Made by a program: the position numbers and the translations under genes. A stretch of 34,963 bases of DNA, taken from contig JAFBAP010000106.1 of assembly GCA_019247695.1 (NCBI GenBank), positions 1 to 34,963 on the forward strand. The letters are read 5' to 3'. Position 1 is the stretch's first letter. The number at the start of each line of letters is the position of its first letter. The stretch is from Verrucomicrobiota bacterium. Lineage in GTDB: Bacteria > Verrucomicrobiota > Verrucomicrobiia > Chthoniobacterales > JAFAMB01. Under the pieces are notes generated by a model. That model had not been told where the DNA came from. It searched no databases and saw nothing but the letters and a program-made list of their open reading frames with translations. This document shows, piece by piece, positions 22,339 to 29,318 of this stretch.

Positions 22339-24105
22339 ATGCGGACGATTTTCAGGGTTTTCAAATACACGGGGCGCTACCCCGTAACGGCGGCCGCCAC
22401 CCTCGGGTGTGCGGCATTGAGCACGGTGATGGTGATTGTTTTTCCGGCGGTGACCCAGCGGATCATCGACGTAGGTATTCGTGGGCACCGGCCGGACCTC
22501 ATCGCGCCGTTGATCCTCCTGGCGGTGCTCTCGTTTCTGATCCAGAACTCCGCCAACGCGGTCCGCATCATCCTGAACAACACGTTCGAGCAGAAGGTGA
22601 TCTTCGATCTCCGCAGCGACCTTTACGATCACATCCAAAAACTGCCCCTGCAATGGTTCGAACACCGCGCCACGGGTGACATCATGACCCGCGTGCTCGA
22701 GGACGTGAACGCGGTGGAACGGGTGCTCATCGATGGAATCGAGCAAGGTTCCGTTGCCTTGCTGCAGGTGCTGATCGTCGCCGGCCTGCTTTTCTGGCGC
22801 CAGCCGTGGATCGGTTTGCTCAGCATGGTGCCGGTCCCGTTCCTGGCGGCGGGGGCTTTAACCTATACCCTGACCGCCCGCGCACGGTATGGCGCCCAGC
22901 GCCGTGCCGCCTCGGAAATGAATTCACTTCTGCACGATAACCTTTCCGGGGTGCGCCAGATCAAAGCCTACGTGCGGGAGGCGGCCGAGCACGCCCGGTT
23001 TAATGCCGCGAGTGAAAAACTCAAGGCTGCCACCCTGGTGGTGATGAAAGCATGGGCGCTTTACTCGCCGGCAATGGAATTTCTGACGTCCTGCGGCCTG
23101 GCGATCGTCACCGGGGTGGGCGGAAAGGCGGTCCTGGACGGCAGGATGGAGATCGGTGAACTGGTCGCGTGCTTGATTCTGGTCCGTTTTCTATACGAAC
23201 CCATCGGCCGCCTGCACGGCTTGAACCAGATGCTGCAGGCTGCCCGCGCCGCCGGGCAGCGGGTCTTCGAAATCATCGACGAACCGGCTGAACGGGACCT
23301 GCGGCCTGACGAGAGCGTTGTCGGTGCGACCGGCAGGGTCGAGTACCGTAACGTCAATTTCGGCTATGCGCCGGACCGGCGGATCCTGCATAACGTTTCC
23401 CTGACGGCTGAGCCGGGCCAGACGGTTGCGCTCGTCGGCGCCACCGGGGCGGGCAAATCGACGCTGGTCAGCCTCTTGCTGCGTTTTTATGAATTGGCGC
23501 CGGACGGGGGCGACATTCTGATCGACGACCGGCCCATCAAATCGCTGTCAAAGCTCGCCGTGCGGCGTGCCATCGGCTTCGTCAGCCAGGAGAGTTTCCT
23601 GTTCCACGGCACCATTGCGGAAAATCTGCGTCTGGGCCGGCCCGGCGCTTCAAACGAAGAACTCTTCGAAGCGCTCAAAGCGGCGGACGCTTACGATTTT
23701 GTCATGCATCTCCCGTCGGGCCTGGACACCAACGTCGGTGAACGCGGCGTGCGGCTGAGCGTCGGTGAAAAGCAACGCCTTTCCATCGCGCGCGCCCTGC
23801 TTAAAGATCCGCCCATCCTTATCCTGGACGAGGCCACGGCGAGCGTCGACACTGAGACCGAGAAGCAGATTCAGCGGGCTCTGCAGCGTCTGTTGCTGGG
23901 CCGTACGAGCTTCGTGATCGCACACCGCTTGTCCACGGTGCGCGATGCTGACCAGATTCTGGTTCTGGAACGCGGCCGCATCGCCGAGCGCGGCACCCAC
24001 GACGAATTGCTGGCCCAAGGCGGTCTGTACACCCGACTATGCGAGAGCGGATGGTTCCTTGAAGGCGAACAGGAGGACGATTTGACGGTCGCGGTGGAAG
24101 GCTGA
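22339..24105 (+). CDS. ABC exporter half-transporter (MsbA-like)
   Basis: 588 residues: an N-terminal six-helix exporter domain (about 15-310) fused to an ATPase. Walker A GATGAGKST (about 367-375), Q-loop in IGFVSQESFLFHGT, signature LSVGEKQR (about 473-480), Walker B ILILDEA (about 493-499) and switch His in AHRLST are intact. It likely works as a homodimer flipping a lipid or exporting a hydrophobic compound across the inner membrane. Whether it handles lipid A (as MsbA) cannot be decided, although an LPS-type glycosyltransferase is in the window. An intrinsic terminator lies about 75 nt past the stop codon, separating it from mlaE. ATG 22339 was taken as it begins the family N-terminus. 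Confidence 0.92.
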   Translation: MRTIFRVFKYTGRYPVTAAATLGCAALSTVMVIVFPAVTQRIIDVGIRGHRPDLIAPLILLAVLSFLIQNSANAVRIILNNTFEQKVIFDLRSDLYDHIQKLPLQWFEHRATGDIMTRVLEDVNAVERVLIDGIEQGSVALLQVLIVAGLLFWRQPWIGLLSMVPVPFLAAGALTYTLTARARYGAQRRAASEMNSLLHDNLSGVRQIKAYVREAAEHARFNAASEKLKAATLVVMKAWALYSPAMEFLTSCGLAIVTGVGGKAVLDGRMEIGELVACLILVRFLYEPIGRLHGLNQMLQAARAAGQRVFEIIDEPAERDLRPDESVVGATGRVEYRNVNFGYAPDRRILHNVSLTAEPGQTVALVGATGAGKSTLVSLLLRFYELAPDGGDILIDDRPIKSLSKLAVRRAIGFVSQESFLFHGTIAENLRLGRPGASNEELFEALKAADAYDFVMHLPSGLDTNVGERGVRLSVGEKQRLSIARALLKDPPILILDEATASVDTETEKQIQRALQRLLLGRTSFVIAHRLSTVRDADQILVLERGRIAERGTHDELLAQGGLYTRLCESGWFLEGEQEDDLTVAVEG

Positions 24106-24178
24106 CGGCCGGGCGAAATGCAAAACGAGTTGTAATTAAACGGCCGCTCCCTTACCCTTGAGTCAGGCCGGTTCGACT

Positions 24179-24235
24179 CGGAGCCTAGGGTTGCCGCCCT
24201 TCGGAGTAGCGTCAACTTGTAGGCTCCGATTTTTT
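24179..24235 (+). terminator. Intrinsic terminator or attenuator before mlaE
   Basis: CGGAGCCT (24179-24186) pairs perfectly with AGGCTCCG (24221-24228). The 34-nt loop has an internal AGGG/CCCT stem (24187-24190 with 24197-24200). Six T follow at 24230-24235. It ends 22 nt before the TTG start of mlaE, which leaves little room for a separate mla promoter downstream. Confidence 0.75.
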
Positions 24236-24257
24236 ACCGGACCCTGGATACGACACC

Positions 24258-25049
24258 TTGCTTTACCAGATAGGCAACTTCACGCAAATCGCCCTCGTCA
24301 ATATCGGCAGCATCCTCTGGCTGCTCCTGAACACGATTGAGGAAATGGGCGATAATGTTCGCCGCGGCCGGCTTCCGTTCCGGTTGAGGGCGTTCTTTGC
24401 CCAGACCGAACGAACCGGGGTAGGCTCGGTGCCGCTCGTTTTGCTGGTCTCCTTCTTCCTGGGCCTGACGATGGCTTTGCTGACCGGCTACCAATTGCAA
24501 AAGTTCGGCACGGAGCGCCTCGTGCCCACCCTGATCGCGATCTCATTCACCCGTGAACTCGGGCCGTTGCTGACGGGTATCGTGCTGGCGGCGCGCATCG
24601 GGGCGGCGTTCACCGCCGAATTAGGCACGATGCAGGTGTCTGAAGAGGTTGAGGCGCTCGAGGCCATGGGCATCGGTCCGCTGCGGTTCCTGGTGGCGCC
24701 CAGGCTTATGGCGATCACGTGGTTGTTGCCCTGCCTCTCGGTCGTCTCTTGCGTGGCGGCGCTGATCGGGTCAGCCCTCATTTCCTGGATGACGTTGAAT
24801 CTCGTGCCGGCCTTCTACTTCGATGCCGCCCTCAGCAGCCTGCTGGTGAGCGACATCGTCATCGGGCTGTTCAAAGGCATGTTTTTCGGCCTTCTGATCG
24901 GGTTGATTGCCTGCTTCAAAGGTCTTTCCGTCAAGGGCGGCGCTGAAGGGGTCGGAACGGCGACGACGGACAGCGTCGTGATCGCGATCACTGCGGTGAT
25001 CGGGTTTGACACCTTGTTCAACGTCATAGCTACCAAAATCACCGGATGA
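24258..25049 (+). CDS. mlaE: MlaE-family lipid transport permease
   Basis: 263 residues with about five to six membrane segments and the MlaE/YrbE core: VPLVLLVSFFLGLTMALLTGYQL, FTRELGPLLTGIVLAARIGAAFTAELGTMQVSEEVEALEAMGI (about 93-136) with the conserved R-x-G-x-A-x-x-A-E-x-G segment. It forms the inner-membrane core of the MlaFED-type complex that moves phospholipids between the inner and outer membrane. TTG 24258 is the start; the frame has no ATG close to the homologous N-terminus. It overlaps mlaF by four bases (ATGA), and mlaF overlaps mlaD by 20, so the three form a tightly coupled operon. A terminator-like hairpin lies directly upstream. Confidence 0.93.
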   Translation: MLYQIGNFTQIALVNIGSILWLLLNTIEEMGDNVRRGRLPFRLRAFFAQTERTGVGSVPLVLLVSFFLGLTMALLTGYQLQKFGTERLVPTLIAISFTRELGPLLTGIVLAARIGAAFTAELGTMQVSEEVEALEAMGIGPLRFLVAPRLMAITWLLPCLSVVSCVAALIGSALISWMTLNLVPAFYFDAALSSLLVSDIVIGLFKGMFFGLLIGLIACFKGLSVKGGAEGVGTATTDSVVIAITAVIGFDTLFNVIATKITG

Positions 25050-25837
25050 GCGCCCATACCCCGTTGATTCAGCTGAAGGATGTTGCTCTGAACTTTGGGG
25101 ATCGTACGGTACTCGACGGCATCAACCTGGCCGTTCAGCCGCGCGATCGTCTCGTGATCATGGGACAGAGCGGTGGCGGCAAAAGCACCCTGCTCCGCCT
25201 GATCCTCGGCATCCTGAAGCCGACCCGGGGCGAGGTGCTCTACCGGCACCTGCGGGTGAACCGGTTGGGCCGCGGCAGGCTGAACCGGCTCCGGTCGCGC
25301 ATCGGCATGGTCTACCAGTACTCGGCGCTGATCAGTTCGCTGACCGTCCGCGAGAACCTCGCGTTACCGCTGGAAGAACTGACGCGAAAGTCCCAGGGCG
25401 AAATCGATGCCATGATTGAGGAACGACTGGCCACGGTCGGGATGAGCGGTACCGAGGACAAACTCCCCTCCGAGCTGAGCGGCGGCATGCGCAAGCGGAT
25501 CAGCCTGGCCCGGGCGTTGATGATGGACCCTGAATTGATCCTGTTCGATGAACCGTCCGCCGGGCTGGATCCGGTGATCAGTTCGGTTATCGATGAATTG
25601 ATCATCAACCTGACCGAACAGACGAACACCACTTCCATCATCGTTACCCATGAAATGGACAGTGCGTTCCGGGTCGCCACGCGCATGGCCATGCTTTTTC
25701 AAGGAAAAATCATTCAGGACGACCTCCCGGAAAATTTTAAAAAATCGAGTAATCCGATCGTCCGCCAGTTTGTGACTGGGGAGGTGGAGGGTCCGATTAC
25801 CGAGGGGATTACAAGCCATGCAGATCATTCGAAATGA
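25046..25837 (+). CDS. mlaF: MlaF-family lipid transport ATPase
   Basis: 263 residues, a single ABC ATPase domain. Walker A GQSGGGKST (40-48), signature LSGGMRKR (144-151; the Met at the fifth position is typical of the Mkl/MlaF group), Walker B LILFDEP (164-170) and THEMDSAF with the switch His are all seen. Powers the MlaE permease to traffic phospholipids. The start overlaps the mlaE stop codon (ATGA) and its end overlaps the mlaD start by 20 nt. The 20-residue C-terminal tail may bind a partner, as in E. coli where the MlaF tail contacts MlaB; no mlaB gene is seen in this operon. Confidence 0.95.
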   Translation: MSAHTPLIQLKDVALNFGDRTVLDGINLAVQPRDRLVIMGQSGGGKSTLLRLILGILKPTRGEVLYRHLRVNRLGRGRLNRLRSRIGMVYQYSALISSLTVRENLALPLEELTRKSQGEIDAMIEERLATVGMSGTEDKLPSELSGGMRKRISLARALMMDPELILFDEPSAGLDPVISSVIDELIINLTEQTNTTSIIVTHEMDSAFRVATRMAMLFQGKIIQDDLPENFKKSSNPIVRQFVTGEVEGPITEGITSHADHSK

Positions 25838-26774
25838 AGTTCGCACCGGCCTCCTGGTCCTGCTGACCCTTGGGTTGGCGGTGGGGGTGGTGCTTTACCT
25901 GTCTGCGCCCGGCCTATTCAGGCCGTTGCATTTCTACCGGGTGTATTTTGATAACGCTGCAGGCATCAAACCGGGGGCGACCGTCATGCTCGCCGGCCGC
26001 AAGATCGGGACGGTGCGGAGCATCCAATCGCCGGTGCCGCTCAATGAGCGGCCGCCCGGCCATCCGACTTACGAAGCGGTGGTCACCGTTGAGGTCGCGT
26101 CCGATTCGCAGATTTACAAGGAAACCAACGTGACGATGCGCACGTTCGGGTTGCTCGCTGACCTGGTGATCGATTTTACCAACGGCGATCCGCTCTCGGG
26201 CCTGGCCCAGCCGAACGACAGCTTCGTCGGCGGCCGTGCGCCCGACCTGGGGGAACTCGGGCCCCAGATCATTCAGAGGCTGAACCCGGCCCTCACGCAG
26301 GCCGAGTCGACCCTTGCCGAGTTGCAACGTGCCGCCTCGAATCTGACTAATCTGATGGCCGACGATTCGCCGTTGGTCGGCACCATCAAAAACTTCGACG
26401 CGATCGGTAATAACCTCAAAGGAATGACGGGCGCGGGCGGCGCGATCGACACCTCCTTAAGCAAGCTGCAGGATACCTTGACCAACGTCCAGAATGCGAC
26501 GGCGCAGTTGGACAAAGACAACAACCTCGAGAAAACGCTGGCCAACTTCAACGCGTCATCCGAACGGCTACGATCGGTTTTGGGCGAGTTGCATGGTACC
26601 CTGGGCACCGCGTTGCCGCGCCTGAACACCATTGTAACCGACTTCAGCGAGTTGAGCGGCCGGCTCAAGACTCAGCCCTGGCGGCTGGTCTGGCCGAGCA
26701 CGATCAAGTATGACCAACCGGCTGAGCAGACCGCGCCGGTGCCGCCCCGGCGGCGGGCTCGCGAGCGCGAGTAG
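25818..26774 (+). CDS. mlaD: MlaD-family MCE-domain lipid-binding protein
   Basis: 318 residues. One N-terminal TM (about 10-30) is followed by an MCE domain (about 38-120: YRVYFDNAAGIKPGATVMLAGRKIGTVRSI, ending in LADLVIDFTNG) and a long helical C-terminal part (about 150-290) with heptad-like spacing. MCE proteins form hexameric rings that channel lipids across the periplasm. Longer than E. coli MlaD (183 residues) because of the helical extension, as in many non-enteric bacteria, where it may form a tube. It completes the mlaEFD set; mlaA, mlaB and mlaC homologues are not present. Its last codons lie in a hairpin. Confidence 0.93.
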   Translation: MQIIRNEVRTGLLVLLTLGLAVGVVLYLSAPGLFRPLHFYRVYFDNAAGIKPGATVMLAGRKIGTVRSIQSPVPLNERPPGHPTYEAVVTVEVASDSQIYKETNVTMRTFGLLADLVIDFTNGDPLSGLAQPNDSFVGGRAPDLGELGPQIIQRLNPALTQAESTLAELQRAASNLTNLMADDSPLVGTIKNFDAIGNNLKGMTGAGGAIDTSLSKLQDTLTNVQNATAQLDKDNNLEKTLANFNASSERLRSVLGELHGTLGTALPRLNTIVTDFSELSGRLKTQPWRLVWPSTIKYDQPAEQTAPVPPRRRARERE

Positions 26775-26822
26775 CGCTCGCTCGCTAGCCGGCGCGGCCG
26801 CGGCCGCGGCGCTGCGCCGGCT
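26761..26822. terminator. Two GC-rich hairpins between convergent mlaD and ruvB
   Basis: GCGAGCG (26761-26767) pairs with CGCTCGC (26775-26781) across the mlaD stop codon. AGCCGGCGC (26787-26795) pairs with GCGCCGGCT (26814-26822), with further GGCCGCGG self-complementarity inside. No T-run follows on the plus strand, so termination could rely on the stable stem or on Rho. Only 58 nt separate the convergent stop codons. Confidence 0.5.
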
Positions 26823-26832
26823 GCGTTGCCGG

Positions 26833-27852
26833 CTAAAACATCTCGGCCTGCTCCCCGCGCGGGGCGGTGAGCCCGAGTTTCTGGTAACTCTTCGGCATCG
26901 CCACCCGGCCTTGCGGGGTCCGTTTGATGTAGCCCATCTGGATCAGGTAAGGTTCGTTCACCTCTTCGACGCTTCCCGCATCTTCGCCGACGGCGACCGC
27001 CAGAGAACTGATGCCGACCGGGCCGCCCTGGAACCGGACCACAAGGGCTTCAAGGATGCGTTTATCCATCTCGTCCAGGCCGTCGTCGTCAATGTCGAGC
27101 ATGTTCAGGGCTCGGTCGGCGGTCTCTTTGTCAATCTTGCCGGAGCCCCGAACCTGGGCGTAATCACGAACCCAGCGCAGCAGGTTGTTCGCGATCCGCG
27201 GCGTGCCCCGGGATCGGGTGGCGATTTCGGTCGCGCCTTCCGTATCGATCTCTACCTGGATCAGCCCGGCGCTGCGCTCAACGATCTGGGTCAGCTCCTT
27301 CACGCCGTAATAGTTCAGGTAGTTGGTCATCCCAAACCGTGAACGGAGCGGTGAACTTATCAGCCCGGCCCGCGTGGTGGCACCGACCAGGGTGAACTTC
27401 GGCAGGTTCAGCCGGACGCTCCGCGCATTCGGTCCCTGGTCAATGATGATGTCCAGCCGGAAATCTTCAATGGCCGGGTAGAGGTATTCCTCGATCGACA
27501 CCTGCAGCCGATGAATCTCGTCGATGAAAAGGATGTCGCCACGCTCCAAGTTGGTGAGGATCCCCGCGAGATCGCCGGCCTTCTCGATCATCGGCCCGCT
27601 GGTGCTCCGGATGTTGGAGCCCATGGCATTGGCCAGGATGAACGCAAGCGTGGTCTTGCCCAAGCCGGGCGGCCCGATCAGGAGCACGTGCTCAAGGACG
27701 TCGCCCCGCTGCTTGGCAGCTTCCACCATGAGTTCCAATCGTTCCCGCACCCGCGCCTGCCCTTGAAATTCACTGAAGAGCGGCGGACGAAGCGAAAAGT
27801 CGAACGCATTCTTGGGGGACTGCAGAGTTTGCTGATAGAAATTTTCGGCCAC
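26833..27852 (-). CDS. ruvB: Holliday junction branch migration ATPase RuvB
   Basis: 339 residues, full length. Walker [10 protein letters not shown] (60-68), Walker B FIDEIH (109-114), sensor [18 protein letters not shown] (157-174) with the arginine finger region, and the C-terminal winged-helix DNA-binding segment (about 265-330) are present. RuvB hexamers drive branch migration with RuvA, and RuvC resolves the junction; neither ruvA nor ruvC is in view. The start is GTG 27852. There is no Shine-Dalgarno on this strand, and the divergent strand holds a perfect AGGAGGT for a small open frame. Convergent with mlaD. Confidence 0.97.
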   Translation of the reverse strand: MAENFYQQTLQSPKNAFDFSLRPPLFSEFQGQARVRERLELMVEAAKQRGDVLEHVLLIGPPGLGKTTLAFILANAMGSNIRSTSGPMIEKAGDLAGILTNLERGDILFIDEIHRLQVSIEEYLYPAIEDFRLDIIIDQGPNARSVRLNLPKFTLVGATTRAGLISSPLRSRFGMTNYLNYYGVKELTQIVERSAGLIQVEIDTEGATEIATRSRGTPRIANNLLRWVRDYAQVRGSGKIDKETADRALNMLDIDDDGLDEMDKRILEALVVRFQGGPVGISSLAVAVGEDAGSVEEVNEPYLIQMGYIKRTPQGRVAMPKSYQKLGLTAPRGEQAEMF

Positions 27853-27881
27853 AAAAAACTAAAATTCAGGAGGTTGGAACA

Positions 27882-27971
27882 ATGCACCCTTCAGCCCCGG
27901 AAACAACCTTATCCGGCCACCAAGATCGGATCAATGGCGTTGATCGCCCGGATCGAGATTCTCTCGATTGA
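27882..27971 (+). CDS. Possible 29-residue leader peptide upstream of mqnC
   Basis: An ATG 7 nt after a perfect AGGAGGT (27868-27874) opens a short frame, MHPSAPETTLSGHQDRINGV and nine more residues, ending at TGA 27969-27971. The frame is polar and has no known family. A second overlapping frame (open from 27874 and ending at 28032) shares four bases with the mqnC start (ATGA). A hairpin (ATCGAGA/TCTCGAT, 27952-27968) lies just before the stop. The ribosome site is among the best in the window, so translation is plausible, but a peptide product is unproven; it may act as a leader or be a decayed gene. Confidence 0.35.
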   Translation: MHPSAPETTLSGHQDRINGVDRPDRDSLD

Positions 27972-27996
27972 TCCTGCGCCCGAGCTGACCTATAGC
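27968..27996 (+). promoter_or_regulatory. Predicted sigma-70-type promoter for mqnC
   Basis: TTGATC (27968-27973, 4 of 6) and TATAGC (27991-27996, 4 of 6) are separated by exactly 17 nt. Transcription would start near 28003, giving a leader of about 26 nt. That leader holds GCAAG/CTTGC (28012-28016 with 28021-28025) around GGGG, a hairpin that includes the AAGGGGG ribosome site for ATG 28029. Confidence 0.45.
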
Positions 27997-28028
27997 ATAA
28001 GGGATTCCCTCGCAAGGGGGCTTGCCCA

Positions 28029-29123
28029 ATGAACGTGATTGCTTCCGATTCTGGCGTGGTCGACCGGGTTCTGGCCGGTGAGAGAATAACGTGCGAAGAT
28101 GCTTTGGACCTTTACCGGCTGCCGCTGGAGGAACTGGGCACGCTGGCCGATTTCCGGCGTAACCTGGCCAAGCAGACCGCGTACGGCGGCGCCGGTAACG
28201 AGATCGTCACCTACATCGTTGATCGCAACATCAATTATACCAACGTCTGCAACGTCTATTGCAAGTTTTGCGCTTTTTACCGGACCGAACGGGACGAAGA
28301 CCATTACGTGCTCAGCCTCGATGAGATTGATCGCAAGCTCGATGAGTTGGTCGCGATCGGCGGTGTGCAGATCCTGATGCAGGGCGGCCATCATCCGAAA
28401 CTGGGCATCGATTACTACCTGGACCTCTTGGGCCACATCCGGGAGAAATACCCGCAGATCAACATCCACGCGTTCAGCCCTCCCGAATTCAACCATTTTT
28501 CGCAGGTGTTCGGAATGCCGTTGCGCGAGGTCATCGTTCGATTCAAAAAGGCCGGTCTGGGATCCATTCCAGGGGGCGGCGGGGAAATCCTGGTCGACCG
28601 GGTGCGCAACCGGATTGCCCCGCTCAAATGCAATACCGAGCAATGGCTGGCGGTGATGCGGATCGCGCATGAAGAAGGCCTGAACAGCAGCGCAACCATG
28701 ATGTTCGGGCACGTCGAGGCGGTGGAGGACCGGATCGAGCACCTGCAGCGGCTGCGCGATCTGCAGGATGAAACGCACGGCTTTACGGCCTTTATTTGCT
28801 GGACGTTCCAGCCGGAAAACGTCGTCCTGAAAGCGACTCCGGTCGGTTCGGCGGAATACCTGCGGATGCAGGCGCTGGCTCGCATTTTCCTCGATAACAT
28901 TGAAAACCTCCAAAGTTCCTGGGTCACGCAGGGACCCCGGATCGGCCAGGTGGCGCTCCGCTACGGCGCCAATGACTTTGGTTCGGTGATGATGGAAGAA
29001 AACGTCGTGAGCAAAGCCGGGACCACCTTCCGGATCGACCGCCAGGAAATTGAGCGGCTGATCAATGACGCCGGCTATCAGGCGCGGACCCGAAACAACT
29101 GGTACGAATTGCTGCCGGGTTGA
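28029..29123 (+). CDS. mqnC: Dehypoxanthine futalosine cyclase (radical SAM)
   Basis: 364 residues. The radical-SAM cluster motif C74-x3-C78-x2-C81 reads CNVYCKFCAFYR. MqnC-type blocks follow: GGVQILMQGGHHPKLGIDYY (about 116-135), AGLGSIPGGGGEILVDRVR (about 176-194), MMFGHVEAVEDRIEHL and LQDETHGFTAFICWTFQPEN (about 251-270). The enzyme cyclises dehypoxanthine futalosine to the cyclic form in the futalosine route to menaquinone. The related MqnE differs in the region after the cluster, so MqnC is preferred. No other mqn gene lies in view. The ribosome site AAGGGGG (28014-28020) is part of a small hairpin. Cytosolic. Confidence 0.9.
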   Translation: MNVIASDSGVVDRVLAGERITCEDALDLYRLPLEELGTLADFRRNLAKQTAYGGAGNEIVTYIVDRNINYTNVCNVYCKFCAFYRTERDEDHYVLSLDEIDRKLDELVAIGGVQILMQGGHHPKLGIDYYLDLLGHIREKYPQINIHAFSPPEFNHFSQVFGMPLREVIVRFKKAGLGSIPGGGGEILVDRVRNRIAPLKCNTEQWLAVMRIAHEEGLNSSATMMFGHVEAVEDRIEHLQRLRDLQDETHGFTAFICWTFQPENVVLKATPVGSAEYLRMQALARIFLDNIENLQSSWVTQGPRIGQVALRYGANDFGSVMMEENVVSKAGTTFRIDRQEIERLINDAGYQARTRNNWYELLPG

Positions 29124-29249
29124 GCGCTCCAAAGAGGTCTGAACGCTACGGCGCGTTGCGTTTACATTTAAAAACCGGGTAAGCCGTCCCGTGAGGCGTG
29201 CGCGTCGGTTCGACCCCCGGCCTCCGGGGAATTCAGCGTCCGTTTTTCG

Positions 29250-29278
29250 TTGACGTTTCGGGCATCCTCGTCATCAAT
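29250..29278 (+). promoter_or_regulatory. Weak promoter candidate for bamA-skp
   Basis: TTGACG (29250-29255, 5 of 6) and ATCAAT (29273-29278, 3 of 6) with a 17-nt spacer, about 40 nt before ATG 29319. The -10 match is poor, so confidence is low. Confidence 0.3.
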
Positions 29279-29318
29279 ACCGCGATCTTTCTCGTCGCTG
29301 GCTTCGGCTACCCACCTT

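Noticed and set aside
24165-24186. A tRNA T-loop-like GGTTCGACTC sequence
   Set aside because: No acceptor, D or anticodon arm can be drawn around it; it is part of the terminator region.
27511-28032. A 173-codon plus-strand frame across ruvB into mqnC
   Set aside because: Most of it is antisense to ruvB. Only the last part, which overlaps the mqnC start, is considered, in the leader finding.
29205-29230. A tRNA-like GGTTCGACCCCC sequence before bamA
   Set aside because: The flanking T-stem does not pair and no anticodon arm is present at the right distance.
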